A stretch of 64,000 nucleotides of DNA from Argyresthia goedartella. Its lineage: Eukaryota; Arthropoda; Insecta; Lepidoptera; Argyresthiidae. Below, in pieces: positions 10,473-20,427 of this stretch. How positions within the stretch are numbered: the stretch's first letter is position 1; each line of letters starts with the position of its first letter. The notes below the pieces were generated by a model. That model was given only the letters and a program-made list of their open reading frames with translations. It did not search any database and had not been told where the DNA came from. The DNA is taken from contig OX463812.1 of assembly GCA_949825045.1 (NCBI GenBank), positions 4,138,661-4,202,660 of the forward strand, in the 5' to 3' direction. The position numbers were made by a program, and so were the translations under genes.

Positions 10473-11257
10473 AGTCCCGTACGCGTTGATGACGACGATG
10501 ATTCATGCTCACCATTGCTTCTGTGTTGTCTCGAGCGCGAGAGCGTGCGTGAGCGAGACCGGTATTTATCTTGTCTTCGCGGTGGCGGCGGCGGCGGGGT
10601 CCGATTCCATGAGCGCGATTGTCGCATTTTTAACTCGCTGATTTCGTTGGTAAGATCTTCGATCATGTTGCGCAAATCTTGGTAGCTGTCTTGCTTTGAA
10701 GTTGAGGAATGACGTTCGCAAATGGAGTTGACTTCTTTGTTCTGTTCCTGCATTTTGTCCGCCATAGCTGCTAAAATATTGATATCGGTTTCGTTGCTAA
10801 CCGACAAAACAGCCCTTGTTGACGACGGTAGATGTCCACTCCACAACATTTGCAGGGTTGGGTCTGGAATCTTGTCCCTCGCTAAGTTCTTCATGCGACG
10901 TAGTAGCTGGCTGGGTTTTTGGTCACCTAGTTCCATTTCATTTAGAAGTTTTTGTAGTTGCTTCGTTTCCGATTCTTCATATACTGATAATAATCTTCTT
11001 TTTACTTCATCGTATCTCTTGCTGTTCGGGGGGGATATAATGATGTCGCTTATTTGTTCCACGTCCATTTTTTCTAAGTTTCTCACGACGAGGCTGTATT
11101 TTTGTTCGTCGCTAAGTTTCTGGCCGAGTAATATGGCCTCAAACTGGGCAAACCATAGCCGGGGTTTGTCACGCCAGAATGTAGGAATTCGACTCTGAAT
11201 GGAGATGTCTCGATGCGGCTTGCATTTTCTGCCGTGACGATTTAATTTTTTTCATCT
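10394..11257 (-). pseudogene. gag of the nested gypsy (start broken in an A-run)
   Basis: After the leader an ATG near 11257 opens 'MEDEKN' and then hits TAA, because an A7 tract at about 11245-11251 is one base short of keeping frame. The following frame reads 'IPTFWRDKPRLWFAQFEAIL' and continues unbroken to 10394. It passes a conserved gag core ('DPTLQMLWSGHLPSSTRAVL'), a Pro/Arg/Ser-rich basic stretch and a 'CYFHARFGGTAWKCRQPC' zinc-binding motif. It would form the virus-like particle core. Confidence 0.75.
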
Positions 11258-11266
11258 TCCATCTTA

Positions 11267-11284
11267 ATCACGTCGGGGTCACCA
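11267..11284 (-). promoter_or_regulatory. Candidate primer-binding site of the nested gypsy
   Basis: On the minus strand TGGTGACCCCGACGTGAT starts one base after the 5' LTR. TGG complements the CCA end of a tRNA, and the position is right for minus-strand priming. I do not assign the tRNA. Confidence 0.7.
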
Positions 11285-11285
11285 C

Positions 11286-11560
11286 TTTTGGGGTGGTGTT
11301 ATGCAGCAGTAAAAGAATAATTGCGTATTGAAGACGATATATATTGCAATTCACTTATTCTAACTATATATAATAATTGGCTGTCCTACGAGTAGTAGGC
11401 GGTGCGATTAGGCGCGATTCCATCGCCGCGTCTCAGAACTGATACGTCGTAAGTCGCGAACGTGAATACTTCGCTGCGCCTGCGCACATTTCGCAGCGCC
11501 TCAGTGTCCCACCGGCGGCCGTGCCGTGTGGTTATCTTAATGGCTGCGGCGACTGCTACA
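11286..11560 (-). repeat. 5' LTR of the nested gypsy element
   Basis: 275 bp, the pair of 7077-7355. It is followed at 11561-11564 by the second ACAT target duplication. Confidence 0.92.
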
Positions 11561-11564
11561 ACAT

Positions 11565-11793
11565 CGTCGCGTTCTTCCTCTTTCGTGAATCGGAACGTTG
11601 AATAAATATCATATCCCTCAGGCCCAATTAGGTTGACAAGTAAACTAGCCTGGACATCTGATGTTTCTTTGTGAATTCCGGAAGCCTTGAGAAATATTTT
11701 AAACTGGCGCTGCCATTTTCGCCACGCGTCGTCGGCGCGACTTGCTGGTACACCCTCCAATATGAGGTCTGCCGGTGGTCTTGCATGCTCCAT
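11565..11793 (-). pseudogene. gag N-terminal piece of the mag-like element
   Basis: ATG at 11793 opens 'MEHARPPADLILEGVPA', then 'WRKWQRQFKIFLKASG' and 'IYSTFRFTKEEERDD'. This is a mag-type gag start that is cut exactly at the target duplication of the nested element. The continuation lies at 7072 and below. The longer apparent frame reading on into the LTR is an artefact of the insertion. Confidence 0.8.
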
Positions 11794-13710
11794 CACTATT
11801 ATTTCAATTATCAAGAATCTAGAAACAGTCAGCAACTATTTTACAGGGTTATTTGCACTATTTGCCAAAACAAACACGAATAAAAGCCACCGTTGCCACC
11901 ATGAAATGAAACGCACACGCAAGCTGGATGACGACTGATTTTATTGTCAACTACCTACATGATATACAAAATGATTGAAGTTGTTTTTTTTAAATTCATG
12001 ATTAGGTATTTAAAAAAGTATTTTTTTTTCAACATATGTTGATTTGATTTTTTGCTTTTGTAATTTGTGAACTCATCTCCAGTTTTTGATTGTAAAGACG
12101 ACATACATTCAAATTGCAACATATGCAGAGTATAGATATTAGTTATTTTTTAACCTTTTATATTTGATAACACAGTTTTTAAATACTTTGGCTAGCTACC
12201 ACACTTTATTTCTATGAATTATACCAAATACCACAGTGGGCCTCTCAGACCCCTCGTCACCAGTCACTTTACACAAAAACCATGTCACCAGTCAAAGGTT
12301 AACCTCTTCTGAACACAATCAGTTAAGAAGTGAGGAAGATCTACCTAATTATTTTTTCCAAGAGTTGTACAGGCCGCCAAGGAGACATCTGACCCCCCCT
12401 AAAAGTGCTACAAAAGCGCCCTCTACCGTGGTTAAATCTTTGATGACCTTCATTATTCAATAGCTGCGGCGATGGGCTTGCCCCCTGACACGGAAAATGG
12501 AGTATTGAATCACTAATTAATAGTATGCACACTTGTGCCTTTTCCACCCCGTATGGGAAAAGGAGTGACGCTATTTTATGTTATCTTTATGGCTAGTGCC
12601 ATCTACTAAATTGTTAAAGAACTAACAGGATAGCCAAGCAGAAAACTGATACCCTTGATGACTATCATATATGTACCATGCAATCTATTCGATATTCGAC
12701 AAACCACCAGGTCCGGCAACAGGGCCCAAGCATAGGATACGCTTATTTCGTTAGTAATCTATGAGTCTTACGTGGCGCAAATAGCTTCGTGTCATGACTA
12801 AATAAGATAAGTTTGAGGTAGCAGGTTCGAATCCACACAGGCTCCATTTTTGCTAAGCAAAATATTGGCAATGTTGGTGTTATTTTAGAATTGTGCCCAA
12901 TATGGTGATTCATAGAGACGATGGCTTGTTATAATGTAAGGTTGCCTGCCTAGCTTATTACTTATTGTAATTATGAAAAAAATATTTTAATGTGTAAATG
13001 TATTTAAGTATTTCATTTAAAGTTTTCTACAAAGAAATGTATATCTTAGACAAAGTTATAAACTCAAACTATAATAAATCTTCCGTAGAGAGAATCAACA
13101 TGCTACTACGTATATTAAGTAACAATTTACATCTCTCAACTTTCTTTATCATTATATCGTTGTATTAATATGTTACACGAAACAAGAAAATATTACAATT
13201 AAGTATAATAAATACTTATTTTTTACTTACCGCGTTTCCTAATTCTCTAGATACACTTTCATGGCAATAGTTGTCTTCCCAATACACTATTATTTTGGCT
13301 TTAACAAAATCAGTTAAAAAATAAGACATGATAACTGGTCGAAACTTTCAAAAGCACAAGATCCGCAGTAACTTGGGTGATATTGTGACACGAAGTGAAC
13401 GATATTCTTATTCTGTGGTTATAATTCTAATAAACTGCCCTTTATTTATTTGTAAATGCATTGCATGTGGTTGACGATGAAGTTAGAGCGCTGCGTCATA
13501 GCAGTAGAAAATATGACATTAATTTTTGCCGAGATATACAGATCGTCGGTTGTTGCATTGGGACGAGCGCTTGCTTCATAAATCGTAAGGCCCCCGATCT
13601 GCACTGCAATGTTTTTGTTTCTTCCTTATTATTGTTTACTCAATTTGCTTCCGTCAACTGCTTTGTCCAAAACTTAAATATCCAAAAAAAAACACACACA
13701 CACAAACACA
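11794..13710. other. Non-coding interval
   Basis: Presumed leader of the mag-like element (to about 11950), then AT-rich DNA without a supported gene. There is a tRNA-like B-box ('aggttcgaatcc', about 12823-12834) preceded by 'gtggcgcaaatagc', possibly a decayed SINE head. A 'ccccgtatgggaaaagg' motif at about 12548 also recurs in reverse near 52188, so it belongs to another dispersed repeat. Confidence 0.4.
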
Positions 13711-14745
13711 CTAAGAAAATAAAGCACCCCGGACCATATCAGATGCAAAGGTCCCCATCACGCTGGCGGCGTTTTTGCGCTGCACTGCGAGGGAGATCCT
13801 CTGCATAAGATAGGACCCGGAGCGGCGGTCATAGCCACAGTCCCTCAGGTGGCGCCCTATTTCCCAAATGAATGCCTTGCTCTGCACTCCCCAGACCCCG
13901 GTGGTTTCTATGGCAAGCGGGACGAATATATACTGGCCCAAAAGCACAGAGTACTTTTGGGTCTTCATCCCCGCTGCCTCTTCCGCTGCGGCCTCCGGGG
14001 TGGACACGGTCGACGCCAGGTGGGAGGGGGCGAAAGTGCAGACACAAGTCGCATCCCAAAGCAATAGGCACCCCCTCTCCCACGGGATCATGGTCAGGCC
14101 ATCCGGGCGTTTCCCATCGGTACGTCACAGCCCCGCGGGCTCCAAAACACAAGGTATATTGGCTGTTACAAGAGCCCGCTTGACGATGTCATTGATAAAG
14201 AAGTGCCGGGAAAGTCTGCCCGCGCTTCAAACGCAATGTAGACCGTGCCGACCCCGAGCGTCCACACCCACACCACACACACAGGAATGAGACTGGCAGA
14301 TGTCACAGCCAAGGCGCAAGGCGACAGCCACGCGCAACGTGTCATTGTCCAGAAATATTTCTAGTTCAGGAGAAGGCAAGGCGTGGAGCCAGAGCCCTGA
14401 CTCTGGCTGCGAAACTGCGCGCAGTCGTGCCAGCTCGACCCCCGAACTCCGGTCCATTAACCTATTAGGCGTGACTCCGCACGATAGCTCATCCCAATTA
14501 CGCTGTGAGTGCGGGTGCTGGGGCGGAGTGCTACCAGGACACCAATCATGCCATATCCCTAATGCCTCCTCCGCGAAGGGGATACGAAAACCATCACCAT
14601 GGATATTTAAAATAAGAGTGACAAGGTCTCGCACCCCATGCGATGAAGACAAGAAGGCCGGCAGCTCGGTGTCGCGTAACCGTCGAATGTCTAAACCACC
14701 GTGCCTGATGGGCAAAGCTGCTTGGCACCACTGAGTGGAATTCAT
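13711..14745 (-). pseudogene. R2-like element: linker, Cys/His knuckle and PD-(D/E)XK nuclease
   Basis: From 14745: 'WCQAALPIRHGGLDIRRL' follows the RT thumb. A compact metal-binding knuckle comes next ('CDICQSHSCVC' followed by 'GRHGLHC'). After an in-frame TGA at 14227-14229 the same frame gives '[15 protein letters not shown]', a second TGA near 14124, then 'GKRPDGLTMIPWERG', 'LLLWDATCVCTFAPSH' and a C-terminal 'GSYLMQRISLAVQRKNAAS'. PD followed at the usual distance by D-x-T is the restriction-like endonuclease signature. In the family it nicks a specific genomic target. Two stops disable it here. Confidence 0.7.
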
Positions 14746-16001
14746 TTCGATATTGATAATCGATTCTAGTGGATTCCTCCCTACAAAGCCACATCGGAGC
14801 CGTACGCAACGTGTATGTAAGCCTGGGAATTGACAGACAACTCCTCAGGATTGTTAGTGCGACGTGGGCTGGGAGTTGGTGTAAGTGATCCTTGGATGTC
14901 AAGAGAGCTATTGTTTTGGCCGATAAGACACCCGGGATACCCTTGGGGAAGACTGGTGCACCCAATAAAGTAAAGTCGGATTTGTCCAGTAAGCTTAACC
15001 CTGGGGCCACGGAATAGACTTCTGATAGCACTTCCGGGAAGACCTGGCTGGAATAGGGATATAATTCGCATTTTTGTGGATTCACTTCCAGTCCTAACCT
15101 CGCTAACCCCTCGACAAGTGCTCTCAGATCCTCGATCACTACTTCCGGGCTGCCTCCGATGGTACCGTCATCCAAATACCATACGTTTAGAGGTGACCGC
15201 AAGGTGCACACTACATTCTGAATTGCAAGGCTAAATATTAAAGGTCCCAAAGCATCACCTTGCTGCGCCCCCACCTGCGACTCCACCAACTTTTCTCCTA
15301 AAAATAAGTTACTCGATCTGTAATAACATTGGTGTAGAAACGGGTACAATGCAGGAACTTTCTCCTTTACAATTGACAAAATTGAGTCGCGCTCTACTGC
15401 ATTAAAAGCGTTGCGAAGATCGAACTTTACTACAATGTTATTTGTATCAGCCTCATACAGGGCAAAGGCCCTAGTGGCATGTATAGCCGCCTCGCAACCC
15501 AAGAGTACGCCAAAACTCAATTGGCGGGGCGGCAGAAATAAAGCCATCTCCTGTCTTACGCCGCTACACACTAGCTTAGCCACTAAGCGACGGATCACAC
15601 TGCCTATGGCAATAGGCCGTAAGCCTCTATTCTTTTTTCGAAGGACACACAATGAGTCACCGTATAAAAAGGACAAACTTCCCTATTTACCTCGCCTTTC
15701 AGCATAAAATTCGACGAACTACAAACTGAGGCCAAGAGTTTTCCACCGTTGCCGCCCGCAGCAGCCGACGTAAGCTCTTTAAGGTGTTCAGGGCGCAACC
15801 CGTCCAAACCTGCCGCGGAACCATTAGAAAATGATGCGACAGCCTCGGACACGTCCGACACTTCCACAGAAAGGAACTTGTCTGAGGAGGTCGGCTCTGG
15901 TGGGAAATCTAAAGAATGACCCGGAAAGGGATGTTTGAGGCGCAAGGCTTCCAATGTCTCCTCACTATCATCAGCTACTGAGCAGTCAGACATTAAAATC
16001 C
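14745..16001 (-). pseudogene. R2-like element: reverse transcriptase
   Basis: From 15993: 'LEALRLKHPFPGHSLDFPP', then 'GSAAGLDGLRPEHLKEL' (RT motif 0/1). After a frameshift near 15670 come 'CVLRKKNRGLRPIAIGSVIR', 'VVKFDLRNAFNAVERDS' (motif A, catalytic Asp), 'GAQQGDALGPLIFSLAIQ' (motif B), 'NVWYLDDGTIGG' (motif C, LDDG in place of YxDD) and 'LGLEVNPQKCELY'. The downstream linker is reached by another shift near 14745. All three catalytic aspartates are present. The frame continues upstream across the BEL insertion point into the fragment at 24594-25098. Confidence 0.78.
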
Positions 16002-16006
16002 TAACC
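16002..16006. repeat. Target-site duplication TAACC, left copy
   Basis: TAACC abuts the left LTR and is repeated at 24589-24593 after the right LTR. Five bases is typical for BEL/Pao. Deleting one copy restores a continuous frame in the interrupted element. Confidence 0.9.
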
Positions 16007-16311
16007 TGTACGGTGTAGTGGCCGCACGTCTTGAAGATGTTATCGGAAGTTATGTTTAAGCTCTGGTAGCTATGATGGGTTCTTGTAGTTGTTGTAGTTA
16101 GTTAGAGAAAGATCACCAAAGTTCAGTATAGCACTATATTGTCACTTAATAACACTAAATACAGATAAATTAGGCAAGTCTTTCTTGGTAGATGTTAACC
16201 CGATCAATATCGTATTGCTACTGCTTGTTTTTGTATAGGTACTAACGTCATGCTAAGTGCAACGCTAACAAATTAAAAGTAGGTCGTTATTAATTATGTA
16301 CAAACTGTACA
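16007..16311 (-). repeat. 3' LTR of the BEL/Pao element
   Basis: 305 bp, TG...CA ended, the pair of 24284-24588. About five substitutions separate the two. Confidence 0.94.
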
Positions 16312-16371
16312 ACTTAGAAGCCCCAAGAAAAGATAAAAGTATGATAAGAAAGATTTGCCTTAACAATAAAA

Positions 16372-19300
16372 TTAATCAAAATTAAAAACTAAATTGTCTG
16401 CACCGAGAATAAAGTCCCGCCGCGATGCATCCGCTCGAGGCGTCATCGGTCTCGGATTGCCCCGTGTTGGTTTTTGCTGATTCTGCAGTTCTGTGCTTAT
16501 CGTTGATAGCTCGATTTGCTCGCGCCGCTCTCTGACTGCATTATGTTTTCTCGTACATTTTGGAAGGCAGTGAGTCTTCGCCACCCACACGATGCCGACG
16601 ATGATGAGGACGGTGACCATCGAGTAGCCAACCACGTAGTGGTGCAGATCATGTCTTGTTAAGTTGGCGGGCAGGCTATTTTCCTTTCTCTTCTGAAATT
16701 CAACCTGTTCTCTGAGTTTCTTCATGTCAGCATTTTCGCTCGTAAGTTGATAAGGCACCTTAGGATAGGTCAGGCTCACTATGTTGTTTACAGTAGAGTT
16801 TATTGTTGCTTCCGGAATGTTATAGTTTATTGTTGCATTACTTTTGTATTTGTTGTGTGCGAAGATGCTTAGATCATCGGACTGTAGCACACACCCCTGT
16901 GATATTGTTATGATAGCGGCAGATGTGAGCGTGTATGATGCGATGTCTTCGTTGCAGATAGTCCGTATAGTGCATGTCCCGCAGCATGTTGCCAGCCAAC
17001 TGTTCGGTAGGTGCAACTCGATCCACTCTGTCTTGCATGACGCCGGTTTAACGTCACAGGGCAAGGTCGTTGTGTGACCCAGTAACTTTGCTTCGCACGG
17101 AGTTTTGTCAATGTTGTTATGAAGATTGTAGATCGGCACATTCTCTTGACAGATGTACTGGTCTTGATTGTGTACAGTACAGGAGCGTAAATTTTCATCA
17201 GTTATCGACATGTAGGTATTCTTTTTGAAGTCTGTTGCTAGGTATGGGGTTCTCGGTTGGATTATGACTATTTCAGCGCCCATCTTGATCGGCAGTGGAA
17301 TGATCCGATATAGAGCGTAGTCCCCTTCCGCCACCAATGGTATTTGGATTTGAAACAGAAAATAATTAGTTGTGACCCTAGCTCTGACCTTCAAAAGCTT
17401 GTATAATTCCTTGATGCTCTTCGTGACATCAGTGTCACCCGGGATTGACAGGGTCTTCGGTAGTTGTTCGTTTATGTTTTTCAGTTGTTCCATTAACTTA
17501 GTAGGTGTAATCAAATGAACGTCAATGTGTCCTTGGTACACGTCAGTGAGGGTATTGAAAATTATTTCTTGTATTTTTTTCAAGTTGTTAATAAGCATGT
17601 AGGCTGACAGGGATGCCGAGCTGAAGTAGCTTGTCGCCATTACGACTTCTAATTCTTCTTTAATTGTTGCAAAGTTAATGTTGGTTTGATCGATAAAGCC
17701 GTCGATCATGTTGAACTGTTGTTGTATATTATTTTCATTTTTCTTGAGTAAGTCGTTTTGGAGTTCGACTATTGAGGTCTGATTTTTTATAAGTTGTAAT
17801 AAGTATTTTTCGTTTTCTTGCACCGATTGAATATCATCTTGATATTTTTCCGCAAATCGCTGATCCAGCACCCCAAACAGGCTGTTTGCGACGTAGCCTA
17901 CTCCGTCGATCAGTCCCCGTTTCTTCCTTCTCTCGCCTAGGTGGGCATGTGGAGACAGTAGCATAGTATTGTATGTTTTAAGTTCTTCGTTCTCGTAGTA
18001 AAGTTGATCCAGTGTCGTTTTGCAGTATCTTGGGTCCGTTTTTTGGCAGAAATTATTAATGTCGTTGAGATATCCTTCCATTCGTCGAATTCCATCCCAG
18101 TAGTTAGTTAAGTTATAATACATGACTAATGTCCATTCATCGTGTGTAACTTGAAGCGCTCCTAGCTTATCGTAGTAAATCGGCCGCTCGGGTTCCACCT
18201 TGGTTATCTGTGTTTTTGTTGAAGTTGCGTACGTTCCAGTGATGAATGTAAACATTAATAGCATCGTCGTCAGAACAGAGAAAGCCGCGTAGACCCTTTG
18301 AACCTTTCTTTGGGTTTTCATGTTATTGCTGTTCGGGTCCACATGTTTTGTTCTGTTTTCATTCTTTTCCGATTCGGTAGGCAATAATGATAGTTTTGTT
18401 ACGGGTCTTTTGATCGTTCCAGTTTGAGTTTTTAAAGTAGTTACGCGTACGTAGCCATCAGCGCCGGGGTGAACCTCCATCACACGTCCCATTGCCCATT
18501 TTGCGGGGGGGAGGTTGTCTTCCTTAACCAAGACAACGTCTCCTATCTTGATGTTTTTGTTAGGCTTGTTCCACTTGCATCTAGTTTGAAGTTGATTTAG
18601 ATAATCGTTTGACGAGTTTTTCCAAAATTGTTGTGCCATATGTTCAGTTAATTGCCAGCGGCGCCGTATGTCGATGCTCCTGATGTCCGTATAATCCGAT
18701 AACGGTGGTGTCAACGTTGCGCCACCGGTGAGGAAGTGCCCGGGTGTCAGGCAGTTGTAAAATTCCTCTGGATCTTCAGTTAAGGGGCACAGTGGCCTTG
18801 AGTTAAGGCATGCTTCGATTTTCGTTAGCAAAGTTAGGAACTCTTCATAGGTTAATTTCTGTTCCCCCAGTACTCGGCGAAGATGGTGTTTCATGGATTT
18901 GACCGCAGCCTCCCATAGTCCTCCGGCTGTCGGCCATGATGGTGCGTTAAACCGCCAAGTCACCTCCATTTTACTGATTTCGTTGAAGAATTTTTCAGTC
19001 ATCATCTTCTTAAAGTCGACGAACTCTTGTCGAAGCACCCTTGAAGCTCCAATAAAGTTGGTTCCGCAGTCTGAATATACACATTTCGGCGTCCCGCGCC
19101 TAGCGCACATTCTCTGGAATGCGGCGAGGAATGTTTCCGTACTGAGATCGGATACAAGTTCAAGGTGTACAGCCTTCGTGGCCAAACACACAAAGACTGC
19201 GATGTAGCCCTTGGATGTTTTCACTCCTCTTCCTTTGTTTAGTTTGATGTCAATGCTGCCCGTAAAGTCCACGCCGGTGTGCGTAAATGGCTTCGATGGG

Positions 19301-20427
19301 GTGATGCGTTGCTTCGGTAAGTCTCCCATCAGTTGATAATTTTTATGAGGACCGAAGCGACGACAGCGAACACAGTTGTGCAAGATGGATTTGACGGCTC
19401 TATTGCCCCCGATTATCCAGTACCGCTGCCGTATGTATGTTAGTGTGAGCCGCGCTCCGCCATGCAATGTCGAAAGATGCGCGTGCTCGATCATAAGTTT
19501 TGTAAATCTTCCGTTGTGTGAGAGAATTACAGGATTTTTCATGCCTCCTGGTAATATTGATTTGTTCAGTCGACCTCCCACACGCATAATGTTGTTCTCG
19601 TCCATGTAAGGGTTAAGTTTATTGATGTTGCTTTTTGAAGGTAAAGGTTTATTGTTCTGAAGTAGCTTGTAGTCTACCTCAAATTCCTTTTCCTGCACGT
19701 ATTTAATTATCAGTTCATTCGCTTTGACAAATTCGTTTGTTGTTATGTGAGGTATTTGTTGACTTGCAGTAGATTGCGTTTTTGTGACGAAGCGCAAAAT
19801 CCAGGCAATGACTCGGCGAACTCGGGTCAAATTACTGTTATTCACCAGTAATGTTTCTATAAAATTCTCGGGTTTTTTATTGATAGTTATTATGTTGCTG
19901 TTATGTTTCTCGCTTTCTTTGCTTTCTGTTAAGTTTGTATAGAGGCATTGTTGAGACGATGTTGATGTTTCTTGTAGGGTATATTCGGGGTCCTTTAGGA
20001 ACTCTGGGCCCTGCCACCAAAGGCTAAAGTTGAGTAGTTTACTTGGTTGTAAACCTCTGGATGCACAATCAGCTGGGTTGAGGTCCGATTTCACGTATTG
20101 CCAAGTGTTAGCTGGCAATATAAGTTTTATTTTATTGACTCTGTTTGCTACGTAGGTTTCCCACCGCGATGATTCACCTTGTATCCATGCTAGCACCACT
20201 TGTGAGTCGCACCACGCTCGTTTGATTATGTTGTAGCCGGCGAGAGCTGTTTGAACTTTTTTCATTACTTCCGCTAACAGGAGAGCGCCACATAGTTCCA
20301 TTCTTGGTAGGCTTATTTTCTGTGATATTGGCGCCACACGAGTTCTTGCGATCAGTAGGGTTAAAACAAACTCTCCGTGTTCATTTAGGACTCGGCTGTA
20401 GACAACGCAGGAGTACGCTTTTTTCAC
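16372..20427 (-). CDS. BEL/Pao RNase H, integrase and baculovirus-F-like envelope in one frame (1351 aa)
   Basis: Residues 1-170 are the RNase H end ('RMELCGALLLAEVMKKV', 'AWCDSQVVLAWIQG', 'NPADCASRG'). About 300-560 is the integrase: zinc motif ('CVRCRRFGPH'), then Asp in 'GVDFTGSI', Asp in 'YSDCGTNFIGA' and Glu in 'GLWEAAVKSMKHHL'. A DUF5641-type domain ('IGDVVLVKEDNLPPAKWAMG') ends near 690. The same frame then continues from Met-703 (base 18321) into an env-like region of about 649 residues: hydrophobic signal ('VLTTMLLMFTFITGTYA'), furin-type site 'RRKKRG' near residue 834 followed by 'LIDGVGYVANSLFG' (fusion-peptide-like), coiled-coil heptads, clustered cysteines, several N-x-S/T sites, a transmembrane helix near 1265 ('VVGYSMVTVLIIVGIVWVA') and a basic tail. 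This resembles baculovirus F proteins, which mediate membrane fusion. Having env in frame with pol implies expression from a spliced RNA or by cleavage. Whether it is made or active cannot be told. The start is only where the frame opens after a +1 shift in an A6 run; there is probably no separate start codon. Confidence 0.85.
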   Translation of the reverse strand: MKKAYSCVVYSRVLNEHGEFVLTLLIARTRVAPISQKISLPRMELCGALLLAEVMKKVQTALAGYNIIKRAWCDSQVVLAWIQGESSRWETYVANRVNKIKLILPANTWQYVKSDLNPADCASRGLQPSKLLNFSLWWQGPEFLKDPEYTLQETSTSSQQCLYTNLTESKESEKHNSNIITINKKPENFIETLLVNNSNLTRVRRVIAWILRFVTKTQSTASQQIPHITTNEFVKANELIIKYVQEKEFEVDYKLLQNNKPLPSKSNINKLNPYMDENNIMRVGGRLNKSILPGGMKNPVILSHNGRFTKLMIEHAHLSTLHGGARLTLTYIRQRYWIIGGNRAVKSILHNCVRCRRFGPHKNYQLMGDLPKQRITPSKPFTHTGVDFTGSIDIKLNKGRGVKTSKGYIAVFVCLATKAVHLELVSDLSTETFLAAFQRMCARRGTPKCVYSDCGTNFIGASRVLRQEFVDFKKMMTEKFFNEISKMEVTWRFNAPSWPTAGGLWEAAVKSMKHHLRRVLGEQKLTYEEFLTLLTKIEACLNSRPLCPLTEDPEEFYNCLTPGHFLTGGATLTPPLSDYTDIRSIDIRRRWQLTEHMAQQFWKNSSNDYLNQLQTRCKWNKPNKNIKIGDVVLVKEDNLPPAKWAMGRVMEVHPGADGYVRVTTLKTQTGTIKRPVTKLSLLPTESEKNENRTKHVDPNSNNMKTQRKVQRVYAAFSVLTTMLLMFTFITGTYATSTKTQITKVEPERPIYYDKLGALQVTHDEWTLVMYYNLTNYWDGIRRMEGYLNDINNFCQKTDPRYCKTTLDQLYYENEELKTYNTMLLSPHAHLGERRKKRGLIDGVGYVANSLFGVLDQRFAEKYQDDIQSVQENEKYLLQLIKNQTSIVELQNDLLKKNENNIQQQFNMIDGFIDQTNINFATIKEELEVVMATSYFSSASLSAYMLINNLKKIQEIIFNTLTDVYQGHIDVHLITPTKLMEQLKNINEQLPKTLSIPGDTDVTKSIKELYKLLKVRARVTTNYFLFQIQIPLVAEGDYALYRIIPLPIKMGAEIVIIQPRTPYLATDFKKNTYMSITDENLRSCTVHNQDQYICQENVPIYNLHNNIDKTPCEAKLLGHTTTLPCDVKPASCKTEWIELHLPNSWLATCCGTCTIRTICNEDIASYTLTSAAIITISQGCVLQSDDLSIFAHNKYKSNATINYNIPEATINSTVNNIVSLTYPKVPYQLTSENADMKKLREQVEFQKRKENSLPANLTRHDLHHYVVGYSMVTVLIIVGIVWVAKTHCLPKCTRKHNAVRERREQIELSTISTELQNQQKPTRGNPRPMTPRADASRRDFILGADNLVFNFD

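Larger units (their letters stand above)
7077..11560 (-). mobile_element. Complete Ty3/gypsy LTR retrotransposon nested in the mag-like gag
   Basis: Two LTRs (279 and 275 bp) bracket gag, protease, RT, RNase H and integrase on the minus strand. ACAT is duplicated on both sides. By eye the LTRs differ by about six substitutions and one 4-bp indel, so the insertion is fairly young. The coding part nevertheless has several single-base frameshifts and one stop, so it is probably not autonomous. The gag zinc-knuckle style ('CYFHARFGGTAWKCRQPC') and protease ('FLVDTGANISVLPA') are those of common arthropod gypsy families. Confidence 0.92.
3687..11793 (-). mobile_element. mag-like Ty3/gypsy retrotransposon, split by a nested element
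   Basis: Minus-strand order is gag start (11793-11565), [nested Ty3/gypsy element 7077-11560], rest of gag plus protease (7072-6119), reverse transcriptase (6213-5068), and integrase with C-terminal tail (5087-3687). The protein style (short gag with CCHC, 'FVDD' RT, K02A2.6-type integrase) fits the mag lineage first known from Bombyx. No flanking LTR pair could be found. RNase H is deleted and several frames are broken, so the copy is old and inactive. A possible primer-binding-like stretch lies near 11893-11905 on the minus strand. Confidence 0.75.

Noticed and set aside
11386..11835. 149-codon frame joining gag and LTR
   Set aside because: It is a chimera created by the nested gypsy; the genuine gag part stops at the target duplication (11565).
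3687..11960. LTR pair for the mag-like element
   Set aside because: I compared the ends by eye (3480-3690 against 11800-12050) and found no matching direct repeat; LTRs may be very short, deleted or outside the inferred limits.
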